A stretch of DNA of 64,000 bases from Conchocele bisecta (GCA_029237695.1 CM055265.1:213730506-213794505); one strand, 5' to 3'; shown: positions 1 through 11,774, counted from the first letter of the stretch. The notes: generated by a model not told the origin, from the sequence alone. Translations and numbers: made by a program.

Positions 1-2
1 CA

Positions 3-894
3 CCTAAGCCATTGACTACAAAATCTCCTACGAGAGACACCAATGAACAAAACGAGATGCAGTCAGATACAGACAACGTGTCAACAACATCGGAAACTAG
101 TGCAACACAAGATACACACAGGTGTACGTCACCGATTCCTGAACGCAAGCCAGAATCAGAGGAAAAGGAGAGACTTCGACGAGACACTTTAGTACGCATG
201 TACTCACCGCAGGCATACAAGTTTTTCATGGAGCAGCACATGGAGAACATCATGAAATCTCACAGCCAGCGGAACACGCGCCGGATGCAGCTGGAGCGGG
301 AGATGATGAAGGTGAACCTCTCTGAGGAAGCCCAGCACCAAATGCGCAGAATGCTGCAACAGAAGGAATCGAACTATATTCGAATGAAACGATCAAAAAT
401 GAACAAATTTATGTTTGAGAAAAAGCAACTTCTAGGCACCGGTGCTTTCGGTGAGGTTCACTTGGTAAGAAAGAGGGATCTTCACCACTTGTATGCTATG
501 AAAACGCTCAAAAAGAATGAGGTGTTAAAGAGGAACCAGGTGGCGCATGTGAAAGCCGAACGTGATATCTTAGCTGAGGCAGACAATGAGTGGGTCGTGA
601 AATTATACTACTCGTTTCAGGATCGTGATAATCTCTATTTTGTGATGGATTACGTTCCGGGCGGAGACCTTATGGGATTACTTATGAAGTTTGGAATTTT
701 CGATGAGCCACTTTCCCAGTTTTACATTGCAGAACTAGTGCTGGCAATAGATAGTGTGCACAAAATGGGATTTATACACCGAGACATCAAGCCAGACAAT
801 ATTCTCATCGACCGCGATGGACACATGAAGTTGACCGACTTCGGACTCTGTACCGGTTTCCGCTGGACACACAACTCAAAATATTACCAAAAAG
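3..894 (+). CDS. LATS: LATS/Warts kinase, exon with MOB1-binding region and N-terminal kinase lobe
   Basis: This segment encodes 297 residues of a LATS-family NDR kinase, the Hippo-pathway enzyme that phosphorylates YAP/Yorkie. The frame is open to the window edge, so the gene continues to the left. After a low-complexity Ser/Thr linker comes the region YSPQAYKFFMEQHMENIM, the helical segment that binds MOB1 in the family. The kinase domain follows: Gly-rich loop GTGAFGEV near 436, ATP-anchoring Lys in YAMKTL (501-503), helix-C Glu in KAERDIL (558-560), catalytic Asp in IHRDIKPDN (783-785) and DFG (837-845). The segment ends in SKYYQK at a GTAAGC donor (895), phase 1. Reading on gives an open frame to 1022 that is intron. 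It joins 34048..34236. Family assignment is near certain; whether to call it LATS1 or LATS2 is not meaningful for an invertebrate single copy. Confidence 0.97.
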
Positions 895-1068
895 GTAAGC
901 ATTTACCAATACATCACCAATTTAGCTGTTTGAACGAGCCTGGCTATGCGCAGGTTCAGTCAATCAGACCGATTATACATACTGGTGCTGCACTCACGTC
1001 GAAAAATGCACCAGTTTCCTGATGACATGCCACTCAGTTCTAATTATCTAGAGCCATCGCATAAACAT

Positions 1069-1121
1069 ATTTTCATCTAGTAACCGGCGCAAGAAATTTG
1101 CGCCGGTTACTAGATGAAAAT
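1069..1121. repeat. Perfect hairpin, 24-bp stem
   Basis: ATTTTCATCTAGTAACCGG continuing to GCGCAA is followed after a 5-nt loop by its exact reverse complement. It lies 175 bp inside the first LATS intron. Probably the core of a small foldback element; no flanking family was recognised. Confidence 0.8.
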
Positions 1122-1383
1122 ACGTTTGCATGTATGTAGCTGAATGGGAATGCGTCCGGAATCCAGCAGCTATTTCGACATGAAAAGCAGCACCAGTGTA
1201 CAATTCATTCCACATAAGCTCTTAATTTTGTTGTCGTTCAACGCCATTTACAGAATATGGAAATTGGCATCGATGAAATCAGCGATACAACATGGGAACT
1301 TGCAGGAATTCTCTATAGACTGGTTCCTATGTGGTGCTGGATTACACTGTAATATGATACTTTGTGAGTAGTATAAACTCAGA

Positions 1384-1582
1384 TTAACCCTTAGAACGTA
1401 GGAACCGTAAATTGTCGTCTGTTGTTGTTTTATTTATACCCCGAGCATATTTCCATCCATTCGTCCGTCTTTCAAATGGAAACGATTCTAAAGTGTTGTC
1501 AAAACATGTTTTTGATGAGAAAAATTCAAGATATAAAATGATCAGCAGACGACAAAGTTGAATTCAGCATTGTATGGGTTAA
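1384..1582. mobile_element. PB1 MITE (piggyBac-like)
   Basis: TTAA-CCCTTAGAACG at the left and GTATGGG-TTAA at the right, with inner inverted segments GTCGTCTG/CAGACGAC and AACGATTCTAAAGTG. TTAA target duplication and CCC/GGG termini are the piggyBac superfamily signature. No coding capacity. Confidence 0.75.
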
Positions 1583-1587
1583 TGTAT

Positions 1588-1915
1588 ACAGAGCTCCCGA
1601 TAAGGTGCGTATTGGCGTATTTTACACTTATTTTAAATACGCATTGATTATCAAAAGTGCGAGTACAAAATACGCACAGCAATGTGAAAATACGCATTGA
1701 TTTTCAAATCGAGTAGTGAAAATACTGTCATAAAGTTGAAAATTCACTTTGTTGAGTTTGCAGCTCAAATAAGTGAATGTTTAAATTTGTTATATTTTTT
1801 TTATCATTTGTTCCCTATTTAGTAATGAAAAAAATCAATAATCCATTTGTAAATGTAAAATACGCTCAGGGGGTATAGTACGCTTTAGACACAAAGCTTA
1901 TCTGGAGCTCTGTGT
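1588..1915. mobile_element. M6 MITE
   Basis: Ends ACAGAGCTCCCGATAAG and CTTATCTGGAGCTCTGT are imperfect inverted repeats; the interior is AT-rich with TACGCATTGATT motifs. Same family at 2002, 5741 and 16820. Confidence 0.75.
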
Positions 1916-2001
1916 ATATATTGGTGATGATGTCTGGTCTGGACTGACAGTTTCTGCAGTGCCTTGACAATGCCTAGCGAACCAGATCAGGATTTCATCT
2001 T

Positions 2002-2398
2002 AGATCCAGGCTCCAGATAAGGAATTAGTAATTCAGTATTGTCACTATCATTTCAAAGCAATTGGAGTATTTCAAAATTTTAATTGGGTAAAATAAAATC
2101 GCACTACTGTTTACACATTAACAGACAGCTATTATTGAATAGTTTGCTCCGAAATGAAAACATGTCTTGGCATTTCATTAGAATTGTCTCCTTTGAGACA
2201 ATTCTAATGAAATACCAAGATGTGTTTTCATGGAAAATAAGAAAAATATGCTATATTTGTGGTCTGTTTATTGTTTTGTGCAGCATAATTGTTCTCATTG
2301 CTTTTTGATACTCGCTACTTCTGATTTCAATTGGGTTTTTGGCAATTTTAATTGAGTATTTAAGCAAATATGCAGCTTATCTGGAGCTTTGGGATCTA
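2002..2398. mobile_element. M6 MITE with central palindrome
   Basis: Ends AGATCCAGGCTCCAGATAAG and CTTATCTGGAGCTTTGG. The centre is an inverted repeat around TTTGAGACAATTCTAATG, arms from about 2158 to 2232. Confidence 0.7.
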
Positions 2399-2656
2399 CA
2401 GTGACCACATGTGTCCCCCCCCCCACCCCACCGGAACATTTTGTGTGTCACTGTGTGCATAATGAATGCAGCAGCAGTTTATGTAGGTTCAATGGAACCA
2501 CCTTTATTATGCGACTATTATACTGAATGTAGGTTAAAGAAGTCCGGTAATTATAATGTAATCGGAGAAATACTGTGTTGGGTTTCGACACATTTATTAT
2601 CCAAATGGGCTGTTGAAAATTGCACCGGTAAACGTGAGAAGCACATATCTCAGAAG

Positions 2657-2841
2657 CAATTTGCATGCTGGGAAATTTGTGGGCTATAAATAGTTAAAAA
2701 ATAGCAGACGACAATTCAATGTATTTTCTTTTATTTCTCCCTATAATTCTGATGAAATTCCAAAACATATTTACAGAGAGAAATAAGAAACGTACTCAGA
2801 ATTTTTTGGATGTTATTTTCACCGCTAGCATGCAGAGTTAA
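2657..2841. mobile_element. PB3-like MITE, decayed
   Basis: TTTGCATGCTGGGAAATTTG and GGGCTATAAATAGTT at the left, GCTAGCATGCAGAGTTAA at the right, matching the better copy at 30175..30418. Confidence 0.6.
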
Positions 2842-3304
2842 AAACAATTTGTTGCATATTTAAATTGAGTGCTGTATTATCGTTCATCTGTCTAACACTA
2901 GACGCTAGACAATACTGTATCAGGTGACCCGCTGTGCATTGACCTAGTACACTCTGACTGATGAATTGTTATATTGACATGCAAAATGTACATACATATA
3001 TGCATCTGGCGAAAAAATCAGGGGCGAGGATTTCATACAAAAAACTCTCCCTCGTCACTTTCGGCAAACTCTGTGTCTGAGAAAAATGAAGTACTTTTCA
3101 TATCCTGACAGGAATTACATTTGTTACGCAACACTGGGTATCCTGGTAGCGCTGTAACTTATAGGAAAAGAAAGCATGGAATATTTGAATAAAGTAATCC
3201 TCCCAATTTGAAGCCAAACCTCCTGCAATGTGTTTCTAGCTTACGGCCGATGTGGTTAATGTTATGTTTGATCTTGTATTGTGAGTACAGTATGAACATT
3301 CATT

Positions 3305-4030
3305 GTGGGGGGTATACTGGAGTCAGGTTGTCCGTCCCGTCCGGTCCGTCCGTCCGTCCGTCCGTCACTAAACTTAACATCACAGAAATATTGTTATAAC
3401 TTCTATTTCCTTCATCTACAATGCTTAATATTTCACACATGCATTCCTGTAAGGCTGTACTACCATGCTGTGCCAAATCCACGACCGTCAAACCCCCGCT
3501 GGTCCCAAGGTCAAGGTCAAACACTTAGTCTCTTTACAAAACTTAACATCAGAGAAATATGTTCCTGTAACATTCCTGTAAGGTTGTACTATCATGCTAT
3601 GACAACTCTACTACCGTCCAACCCCCGTTGATCCCAAGGTCAAGGTGACATACTTAGTCTCTTTACAAAAGTTAACATCAGAGAAATATTGTTATAACTT
3701 CTATTTCTTTCATCGAAAATTCTTAATATTTCATGCATGCATTCCTCTAAGGCTCTACCATCGTGCTGTGACAAATCTCCGCTGATCTCGAGGTCAAGGT
3801 CACATACTTAGTCTCTTTACAAAACTTAACATCAGAGGAATTGGTTATAACTTCTATTTCCTTGCTCGGATCTGCTTCACATTTCACACACGCATTGCTC
3901 CAATGGACCTCTACCACCATGTGACAAATTCACGTTCGTGTCACCCCCGCTAAGCCCAGAGTCAAGGTCACAAGCCCACACACTTGGAAACATTTTTCAT
4001 ATTTAGGGGTATCTGGGCCCACGAGGGCGG
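3305..4030 (+). mobile_element. HINE (pearl-like): CCGT tract plus about four core repeats
   Basis: A GGGGTATACTGG head is followed by a CCGT tract (3331-3366) and diverged repeats beginning AAACTTAACATCA at about 3370, 3539, 3665 and 3823. Each carries the AAGGTCAAGGTCA motif typical of bivalve pearl-type core repeats. No clear 3' terminus. Confidence 0.6.
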
Positions 4031-4179
4031 TATTCCGTAAGCCTCGCTTACTGACCTATTTAGTTCAAATCTAGTTAGAACCATTGGGGAAAATAATTTC
4101 TTCCTATTTCATGCACACACTACATGTATATACTCACTTTCATGGTGATATAACTATTTGAAATAATTCTTTCAACACT

Positions 4180-4262
4180 AGACCTCTTTCCTAATACTTG
4201 CAAAAGGTGTAGATCCAGTTGAGCCGGCTCGTAAGCTCGTAACGAGCCGTGTCATCAAGATC
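4180..4262. mobile_element. PB2 MITE central fragment
   Basis: Contains AGTTGAGCCGGCTCGTAA and its inverted partner ACGAGCCGTGTCATCAAG, the diagnostic hairpin of PB2; outer ends are lost. Confidence 0.5.
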
Positions 4263-4344
4263 TGCACCATTTGTGTATATTTGTTTTTACTCTTTACAAA
4301 ATGACCCCACCCCCATTTTTATTTATTTATTTTTTTTTTTAAAA

Positions 4345-4770
4345 ACCCAGGCTATTGGATTGGCGAAAGCCGGGCGGCGCGCGGGCGGGCGGGTGGGCGG
4401 CGGGCGGGCGGCGTCCACAATCAATGTTAAGTTTTTGTGTTCGAGTCCATTTCTTTGTTACTGTACCACCTAGGACCTCCAAACTTTCACAGGTTCATAA
4501 TCAAGGGGTGCCCACCACATATCACTATCCAACATGTTACCTTTTTTTTCACTTGATCCATTTTTTCCGCACAGTCGACTTGGCCATTTTCAATGTTAAC
4601 TTTTCGCGTTTACAATGTTAAGTTTTCGTGTTTAAGTCCATTTCTTTGGTACTGTACCACCTAGGATCACCAAACTTTCACAGCTTCATAACCAAGGGGT
4701 GCCCACCACATACAACTATCCAACATGTGACCATTTTTTTTACCTTCACCTATTATTTCTACGTAACTTT
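4345..4770 (+). repeat. GGGCGG-rich tract and two HINE-type core repeats
   Basis: A GCGGGCGGGCG tract (4370-4420) precedes two copies (about 4425 and 4617) of a repeat containing TACTGTACCACCTAGGA and GGGGTGCCCACCACATA. Looks like the body of another HINE subfamily without readable ends. Confidence 0.5.
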
Positions 4771-5039
4771 TTAACGTACGTCTGGTTAAAGTTTTTTGGT
4801 TAAAAGTTTTTTGTTATACTATATCTCTGCAACTGCTTCGCCCATTACCTTGAAACTTCACATGGGTGTTTATCATCATCCATATTTTCATTCTACCCCC
4901 CAACCGTGCGGCCCCTGTGCCCAATGTCAAGGTCAAATTACTTTGAATTTTTTTTTGTTAAAAGTTTTTTTGTTTACTATATCTCTGCAACTGCTTCACC
5001 CATTACCTTCATACTTCACATGGGTGTTTATCATCATTG
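4771..5039 (+). repeat. HINE core repeats, headless remnant
   Basis: Two units of about 175 bp containing CTATATCTCTGCAACTGCTT and CACATGGGTGTTTATCATCA. The second is abruptly cut by the head of the element at 5040. Confidence 0.55.
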
Positions 5040-5218
5040 TCGCGCCCGCTTGCGGAAAGCGCGATATAGTCGGCATTTTGGCATACGTCCGTCCGTCCGT
5101 ACGTACGTCCGTGTGTCCGGTTAAAGTTTTTTGGTTAAAGTTTTTCCATCTACTATATCTATTTATTTAGTGTCCATGCCTCGCCCCAAGGCACGACATA
5201 CAGGCCACGGCCATCTAG
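5040..5218 (+). mobile_element. Short complete HINE, type CGCGCCCGC
   Basis: Head TCGCGCCCGCTTGCGGAAAG + CGCG forms a hairpin followed by ATATAGTCGG and a CCGT/ACGT tract. The right end GGCCACGGCCATCTAG resembles a Helitron/Helentron terminus (short hairpin, CTAG, then T). Same architecture at 27220..27476. Confidence 0.7.
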
Positions 5219-5740
5219 TCTACAAAAAGTGGGTATAATTATGTTATGCAAGTGTCTATGCTTGGAAAAAACCTGGCCTTTCGTGGCTTTGCCTCGTTTC
5301 TTGTCTGCTTAGTGGAACAGTCTCAGAATTAACATGAAATTGTCTATATCAGTTATCTAGGGGTGAGAGGATTCATTGTGTGTGAATGTTTTGTCATAAT
5401 GACACAAATACCAGTGTTAGAAATGTCATGTGACCTCCACTCCACTTCACACAAGAATGTGACACAGTTTCTGGTAATATGACAACCCTTTGAACGTCAA
5501 CTAAACTGTGAAGTGATTTGATCTATTAACGTTAAATTTAATTGCTTTAAAATTATAGTTACTAGCAGCAATGAAACCATCAAACTTACAAAGATTTTAC
5601 TATATTAAGGCACATTTTGAACCAAATAAGTTTTCGGTACATTCTAATACACTTTTATGACAACCTCGGCGGTGACTTCACATGTTGAGGTTTTCAAAGT
5701 TCCTGAGTCTTTCCTTCAATTAGCAAACGTAAATAATGTC

Positions 5741-5938
5741 ATTACAGTTAAGGTGCATAATTTGATCAACTTTGGGGGGAATTTTGTTATTTCTTCACCA
5801 AAAATGGCAAGTTGGGAGTGCTTTAGAATCGTCTCATTGAGACAATTCTAAAGAACTCCCAACTTGCCATTGTTGGTGAAGAACTAAAAAAAATACCTCA
5901 AATATTTGGTCAAATTACGCATCTTAACTGGAGCTCTG
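5741..5938. mobile_element. M6-related MITE with central palindrome
   Basis: Inverted ends ACAGTTAAGGTGCATAATTT and AATTACGCATCTTAACTG + GAGCT; the centre TTTAGAATCGTCTCATTG is followed by its near-perfect inverse. Arms share AATGGCAAGTTGGGAGTG. Confidence 0.65.
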
Positions 5939-5964
5939 CATTGATGTTGACAAGATGATACAGC

Positions 5965-6276
5965 ACCAGTAGCCGATTTCACCAACATTGCAAAGTATAC
6001 TTTTCTAGCAAAGTATACTTTGTGGGAGTACTCATTTACTTTTCCCAAAATGCATTACTTCATACAGAACTAACTACTGCATATATTTGATGATTAAAAG
6101 TATGCAGAATTATTATACTCAATTTTTACATTATCACAGCCAAAATGGCTGTGATAATGTAATAAATTCAGTATAATAAAAATTAATAAATTTATCATAA
6201 AATTGTAAATTTCTCCCTCAAAGTATACTTTACTAGAAAAGTATACTTTGCAATGTTCATGAAATAGGCTACTGGC
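5965..6276. mobile_element. M5 MITE
   Basis: Ends CCAGTAGCCGATTTCACC and GAAATAGGCTACTGGCTG with inner GCAAAGTATACTT repeats; the centre ACAGCCAAAATGGCTGTG is palindromic. A near-identical copy lies at 45334..45643. Confidence 0.8.
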
Positions 6277-6295
6277 TGCATGTTTTCCACTTCCA

Positions 6296-6484
6296 ATCCA
6301 GTTTTCACCTTTCTGTCCGGTAGTCGCTTTGCCTTTCTGTCTGTCATCCATCCGTCCATAACACATAGACTTAACATTTCAAAATTTGTGTTAATGTTCT
6401 TGTTTGTCGGTCCAGGATTTATTTGTCTGTCCAGGCAGCAGCCGGGCGTATCCGTGAGCCCCACCCAGCTCACTTGCTCTCGTT
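6296..6484 (+). mobile_element. HINE 3' fragment
   Basis: CTGTCCGGTAG/CATCCGTCC remnants of a microsatellite and a tail (TCCAGGCAGCAGCCGGGCG ... CTCACTTGCTCTCG) like the tail of 17401..18065. The M7 copy starts directly after it. Confidence 0.5.
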
Positions 6485-6486
6485 AT

Positions 6487-7013
6487 AAAGGTACATGCCC
6501 ACTCAGTAGGCACAAAATGTTCTTTATAGGAATTAAATAAGTGTATAATTGTGTCACTAATCCACCAGTTCTAACAATTACGAGTGCCCGCTATACAGAT
6601 ATAATCATTTAGTAACATTTATTTGACAGATAGTGACTCACTGTGGTATCGGGCTATTTTCATATGCAAATGAGACATGATATTTTTTAATTATTTATGC
6701 TAATTAAATGCGTCACCTGAAAAACAAATATTTTCGACAGGTTATAAAGTATGATCATTGCACACCAAAACATAAATACAGAGAATAAATAGTACCGGTA
6801 CTGTCTGTTAACATTTGAAGGAAACACGGTTATCGCCCCTGATATCAGTGTGGAAATTTACGTCTGATATAAAATGTATAATAATGCCAATCAATATGTG
6901 GGGTACTGGTGAATGAATGTTTAATTTGCCAGAAAATGTCATATCTACAGAATAGACAAAACTATCTGTCTCACTATATTATAACCTACTGAGTGGGCAT
7001 GGCACGTACCTTT
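6487..7013. mobile_element. M7 MITE, intact copy
   Basis: 527 bp with inverted ends AAAGGTACATGCCCACTC + AGTAGG and CCTACTGAGTGGGC ... GTACCTTT. It provides the empty site for the HINE that splits the second M7 copy (21999..22200 and 24152..24346). No ORF of note. Confidence 0.8.
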
Positions 7014-7200
7014 AATCCTTACAATGCTGATTTAATTTGTGTCGTCTGCTGAATATTTTTTATTTTTCCATTTTTCTCATCAAAAACTTGGTTTGGCAGC
7101 ACTTTAGCATCATTTACAATGGAAAAGACAAAATGAGAGAAAAGACAAAATATGAATTATCAGCAGACAACTATTTTCGGTTCCCGCATTCTAAGGGTGC
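7014..7200. mobile_element. PB1-like MITE, decayed ends
   Basis: Left AATCCTTACAATGCTGATTT + GTCGTCTGCTG; right CAGCAGACAAC ... GCATTCTAAGGGTG. Abuts the M7 copy. Confidence 0.55.
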
Positions 7201-7704
7201 TCTTTCTCGTTAATATAGTACTGGATCTTCAGGTCATCTTACTTCTGCACGACTAACAATTTAACATATCACTTTTCAAGTCACCGCAGTGTCTTACTTT
7301 TGCTAAATGATCTTTTGACATTTCATGTGTAGACACACAGCTGCATAGGTTTTTCAAAAGAGGTTCGTGTAGGATATATAGATAGACCTACCTGTCTATA
7401 AGGCGTAAACTGCTTGGATTTTCATGATAATTATCCCCCCTGAGTGGGACAGCTTTCATCAAGATATATACCGGTACTGCCAATGGACATGGTGGGGGCT
7501 TCCGTGTCCATGGACACATTTATAGATCAAGACCAAAATGTGGCCTCTCGGTGGCAGATTGGAGAAACTGCGGCAAACTTCTGACTGGATCCGCGGACGG
7601 ACACACAAACTCACAGTCCAAACACTAGTCTCCCGAGACTGGGAGCATAACAAGATTTTTCAACAAGTCCGCTTACAATTTGTGACAATTATTTTATGCC
7701 TGAT

Positions 7705-7837
7705 CCTTAAATGGCAGAAACCGAATATTGCCGTCTACTGATGTTCATTTCTCACTTATTTTCTTCAAAATAAATGTTTTGGCTGTACATGAGAATCCTA
7801 TTGGAGACAATTTTCAAAGCATGTTTTCATAGAGCAA
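7705..7837. mobile_element. PB1-like MITE, left part, split by a HINE
   Basis: CCTTAAATGGCAGAAACCG and GCCGTCTACTGATG resemble a PB1 arm; continued at 8202..8275 (GCAGATGACAAAAATTC ... GGGCTAA) beyond the inserted HINE. Confidence 0.5.
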
Positions 7838-8201
7838 CTAGAAATGTGGCCAGTCGGCACACAAATGCCCCCGCTGGCAGCCAAAGAAAATGAGACACAT
7901 TTGAAAACAAGGAAACAGAAATTATAAGTCATTTACCCGAGCGTTAAGGTTTCAAACGCACCAAGTCTGTGACCTTGACCCTGGGCTTAGCGGGGTTGGC
8001 TGGACGAACGTGGATTTGTCAAAGGCGGTAGAGGACCATTGGAGCAATGTGTGTGTGAAATGTGAAGCAGATCCGAGCAAGGAAACAGAAATTATAAGCC
8101 ATTTATACTCGAGCTTTAACGTTTCGGGACGGACGGACGGACGGACGTACGGATGCCGGTAACACTATATGCCCCCCTCACCATTCGGTGGCGGGGCATA
8201 A
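7838..8201 (-). mobile_element. HINE inserted in a PB1-like MITE
   Basis: Read on the minus strand: head TATGCCCCGCCACCGAATGG + TGAGGGGGGCATATAG, a CCGT tract, two core repeats with AAGGTCACAGACTTGG, and a tail TGCCGACTGGCCACATTT + CTAG (7838-7841). This is a short version of the 57751..60193 element. Confidence 0.75.
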
Positions 8202-8280
8202 AAATGAAAAATAAAAACTATGAAGCAGATGACAAAAATTCAATTCCATGTTTTCAGGGCTAATATAAGCTTGAATACCT

Positions 8281-8519
8281 GGGGCCCGTTTCACTAAACT
8301 TCGTAAGACTAAAATGTTCGTGCAAATTTAGGATCGTCTGGAAATTTCAATTGATGGATTTACATTTATTGAGCATAGGCTGCATATGCAGCCTATGCTC
8401 AATAAATGTAAATCCATTAATTGTTTACAAGAAAACATTGTTAATGTAACATTTACAGACTATCATAAGTTTGCACTTACAAACATTTTAGTCGTACGAA
8501 GTTTAGTGAAACGGCCCCC
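8281..8519. mobile_element. M4 MITE
   Basis: 239 bp: GGGGCCCGTTTCACTAAAC / GTTTAGTGAAACGGCCCCC, with centre TTGAGCATAGGCTGCATATG palindromic inside TTTACATTTA/TAAATGTAAA arms. Copies at 15565, 39368 and (disrupted) 43604. Confidence 0.85.
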
Positions 8520-8775
8520 TGTACTGCGTAGTGTGCCAACTATTTAAATTGATCTACATGTATTATTTAGTAGTCATTCATCACAGCCGCAGCCATCCAA
8601 ACGATAATTGTTCAAAATTAAAATCAAGGCCCATGTAATATTTCATGAATTTAGTGACACATTTGTTCCAACTCGGTATGTTAATGTTACTTTGCTGCGG
8701 GCCATAAAACTCGCTGTATAAAGGCCTGACGCAACTGTTTATGAGAAATATGACTCGCCATAACAAATAATGTCT

Positions 8776-8968
8776 TCTAACCCTTTGAAGGTGGGAAACG
8801 TAAATTGTCATCTGCTGTTGATTTATATTCTTTCTCGATAAAGAAGACAAAAAACAGCTGTCTTGGAAATGATTCTAAAGTGTTGTCAAACCATGTTTCT
8901 TTTTATGAGAAAATGTAAAATAAAATACGAAACGGCAGACGACCAAATTTAATTCAGCATTGTAAATG
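8776..8968. mobile_element. PB1 MITE
   Basis: CTAACCCTTTGAAGGTGGG ... TTGTCATCTGCTG at the left and GGCAGACGACC ... TTCAGCATTGTAA at the right; inner AATGATTCTAAAGTGTTG. Confidence 0.6.
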
Positions 8969-9526
8969 ACTATAAACAAGTGATAAGTGGTCAGGGTTGA
9001 TCCTGTTTACTGGGTCAGTGGGCAGCAGATCGGGCTAGTACCCAGGATTGTGGTTTGGTCATGAATCAGCCATACCATGTGGTTACGGGGCCCCAGACAA
9101 GTAAAATAAGATTGCATATGGACATTTACAACAACATATCCAATTATAATGCTCAGAAGCTGATATTAAAACACAAGTTTGGTAATATAAAAAAAACTTC
9201 AATCTTGCCACTTTTGGCTGGACGATAGGAAAAGGTGTAGTTCCGAGTTACAACTGCTGTTCGTATCTGGTCACATGTTGTTGTGTTTTGACCTGTGAGG
9301 CGGCCATTGTGTGATCGTACCTTGGTATTGTATATCGTCAATAGCGCTGTTTGTTCTACTATAGTTCAATTCTAGGCACCACAGAGCATGAATGAACGAA
9401 AATACAAACATTACATAATTTCAAATTGAGAACATTCTTTATGTGTGTGTAAATATAATCTGTATATATTAATTTGTTTTTTTAGACTTTGAAACTCATT
9501 CCAACAAGTGACACACCACATATACC

Positions 9527-9620
9527 GTATTAACCTTATGTACTCGGACACAATTTGCTTTGGGAAACCCCCATTAAATAGGCAAAACAAATTGTATCCA
9601 AATACATTGTTACTGTGATT
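9527..9620. mobile_element. M9 MITE, partial
   Basis: TACCGTATTAACCTTATG + CGGACACAATTTGCTTTGG and AACAAATTGTATCCAAATAC are the arms of the M9 family (complete copy at 44757). Confidence 0.5.
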
Positions 9621-9662
9621 AGACCACAAATGCCCATTACGCAAACATTGTATTAGCGAGCC

Positions 9663-9713
9663 AACCTCACCAAACCCCCGGTTACCTATGTAAACAGGGG
9701 GTTTGATGAGGTT
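9663..9713. repeat. Inverted repeat, 17-bp arms
   Basis: AACCTCACCAAACCCCC and GGGGGTTTGATGAGGTT pair with one mismatch around a 17-nt spacer. Confidence 0.7.
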
Positions 9714-9725
9714 GCCGCGCAATAG

Positions 9726-11070
9726 GTAATGCGGTCAAATAGGTCACGTTGCAGTGACTATTTTCAATCAATAACTTATGTTGTAAGCTATTGTAATGTG
9801 TATTTTCAATATTTATATTATTAAAATGTATCATATCGGTACCGCTTTAAGTAATATTTGTATATTTTAAATGTAATGATGTTGTCATGAAGCGCATGAA
9901 TATAAGTATTAATTAATCCAGTTTATATTGAGGCAAATCACACAGCCTAAAAACATAGTGCTGGAGTATAAACCATAATATCGTATATTATTCATAAGTA
10001 TATCACTATTAAACATTAATTACAATATGTATGCATATTATTAAAACAGTAGATGCTACCGCTGTTTCGCTGTATGTGATATTTATAACAAAATATTTTT
10101 TTTATTCGTCCGCGTACGGATTTCTGTCACACAAAGCGCCATTTTCAGTTCATATTTTGACCTGTGCATATGAACCGGACTAAGTTTAAACAACGCTCGA
10201 TTCCGTCCAATTCAGATTTCTCTGCAGAATGTTCAGACTAACTACATATTAAGTAATGTTGCTAAATAAGTGTTAACGGCTGGAACATGTTTATCACTAA
10301 AAGGAAGAAACCACAGTCGTATTATTGAAAAATAAGATTTACCTGAGACCTCATGGAGGCCGCCATTAATCCAGTGTAAACAATAGACCGTGTGATCCCA
10401 TTTCCTGAGTAGCCCCCGCTTAGTGAAACGATGTGCTAATCATGATATTATGTTCCCCAATAATTGGAAACGGTTTGAATTTCTCGGTAAAAACTACGAA
10501 AGTCATAAAAAAATAACGATGTATATTTAACATTGTATACGCTTAAACGGTATTACTCTCTCATCGGATCGTCAGTTGTCGTCGATAGCGATTTAACGTA
10601 CTGATCTGGTCTTAATTTATTGTCAACTTTCAACGCCATTTACAGAATATATGGCTAATTTTGGAAATAAATAACGGCAAATTACGATGACGTCTGCTCT
10701 GAAATATCTGTCAACATGCGGACGTAATTTAAGGAAATCGATTATATTTTAAGGCTACATCTGTGAATAATTACAAATTTATGTATGGTCTTTGGCTACA
10801 CCCGACACATTACACAGATCTAGTTGTAAATACACGTCGCTTTGTGTGGGGAAAAAAATCGATAATGCGTAGTTGTGTGTAACGAGGTGTTGATCTGATG
10901 ACACCACACAGCTGTGACCCTTAGGCAATGTTTTGAAATTGACGTGTCGTTTTGATGTGTGCCGCAACACCTCACTGTCGGAGACAACATGACAATTAAC
11001 GATATACTCTCGTTATACACAGATCTATTAGACGGCTGGTTATTTAAAATAAAGAGTAGTTCAGTACACC
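9726..11070. other. No recognised feature
   Basis: AT-rich intron sequence. Fragments such as CAACGCCATTTACAGAATAT (near 10630) recall the foldback at 41268, but no element boundaries or exons are visible. Confidence 0.5.
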
Positions 11071-11071
11071 T

Positions 11072-11282
11072 TCGCCGATATGGTTTTTAGAAAATCAGTA
11101 ATATTTTCCGGAAATGGTGTTGAAAAGTTGACAAAAATTCTATCACCGTATTTAGTTGTGCCGATATTGTTTTAAAAAATCAGTAATTTTTTTCCGTAAA
11201 TGATGTTGAAAATTGACATATAGCCGCATTTCTCCGATATTCGTTTAGAAAATCACCAATATTTTCTGTAAATGGTGTTGAC
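11072..11282. repeat. Diverged tandem repeat, three units of 70-90 bp
   Basis: CCGATAT...TTTAGAAAATCA...AATATTTTC...AAATGGTGTTGA recurs from about 11072, 11160 and 11230. Confidence 0.55.
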
Positions 11283-11548
11283 ACAAAATGCAGCGTTCAC
11301 GCGGAATTCAAATAAAATACAAAATAATGATTTAATAAATAGACGCCGATGGCTACTGTGTTTGCGGCCAGTGAATTCTGGTCGTGGTAGCCACAGGCGC
11401 AGTTCGAACAGTGTTGTGAACAGATGGAGGACAATAATTATTTCAAATTCATAAAAAAATGTTTGCTGTCCGAAAATTAATTAATTGTGACAGCCAAAAA
11501 AAAAGATTTTGGGACAGTAAAACATTATATGGTATAGACAGTACCTCA

Positions 11549-11640
11549 AACTTAAAAAAACAGTAACAAACTGTCTGTGTATATATTACTTAAACTTAAA
11601 AAATCAGTAACAAACTGTCTGTGTATATATTACTTAAAGA
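11549..11640. repeat. 45-bp direct repeat, two units
   Basis: Two almost identical copies of a unit containing CAGTAACAAACTGTCTGTG and TATATATTACTTAAA. Confidence 0.75.
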
Positions 11641-11774
11641 CAGACACTTTAATTGTTGGTAAGTTTCTATCAATTTATAGGTATTTTTATTAAAATCATA
11701 AAATTGTGAAAATATTAAAAAATATTAAAATCACAAAAATAATATATATGGAGACATTTCTTTTATACCACGTC

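Noticed and set aside
895..1022. LATS reading frame continuing past YYQK
   Set aside because: This is intron read-through after a good GTAAGC donor; the true continuation DGHPRQDSMD is at 34048.
2411..2689. Short frames on both strands (92 and 72 codons)
   Set aside because: No splice sites or family resemblance; part of the stretch is the decayed PB3 element.
7751..8201. Possible separate tandem-repeat locus near 8000
   Set aside because: It is the body of the reverse HINE at 7838..8201, with head and CTAG end recognisable.
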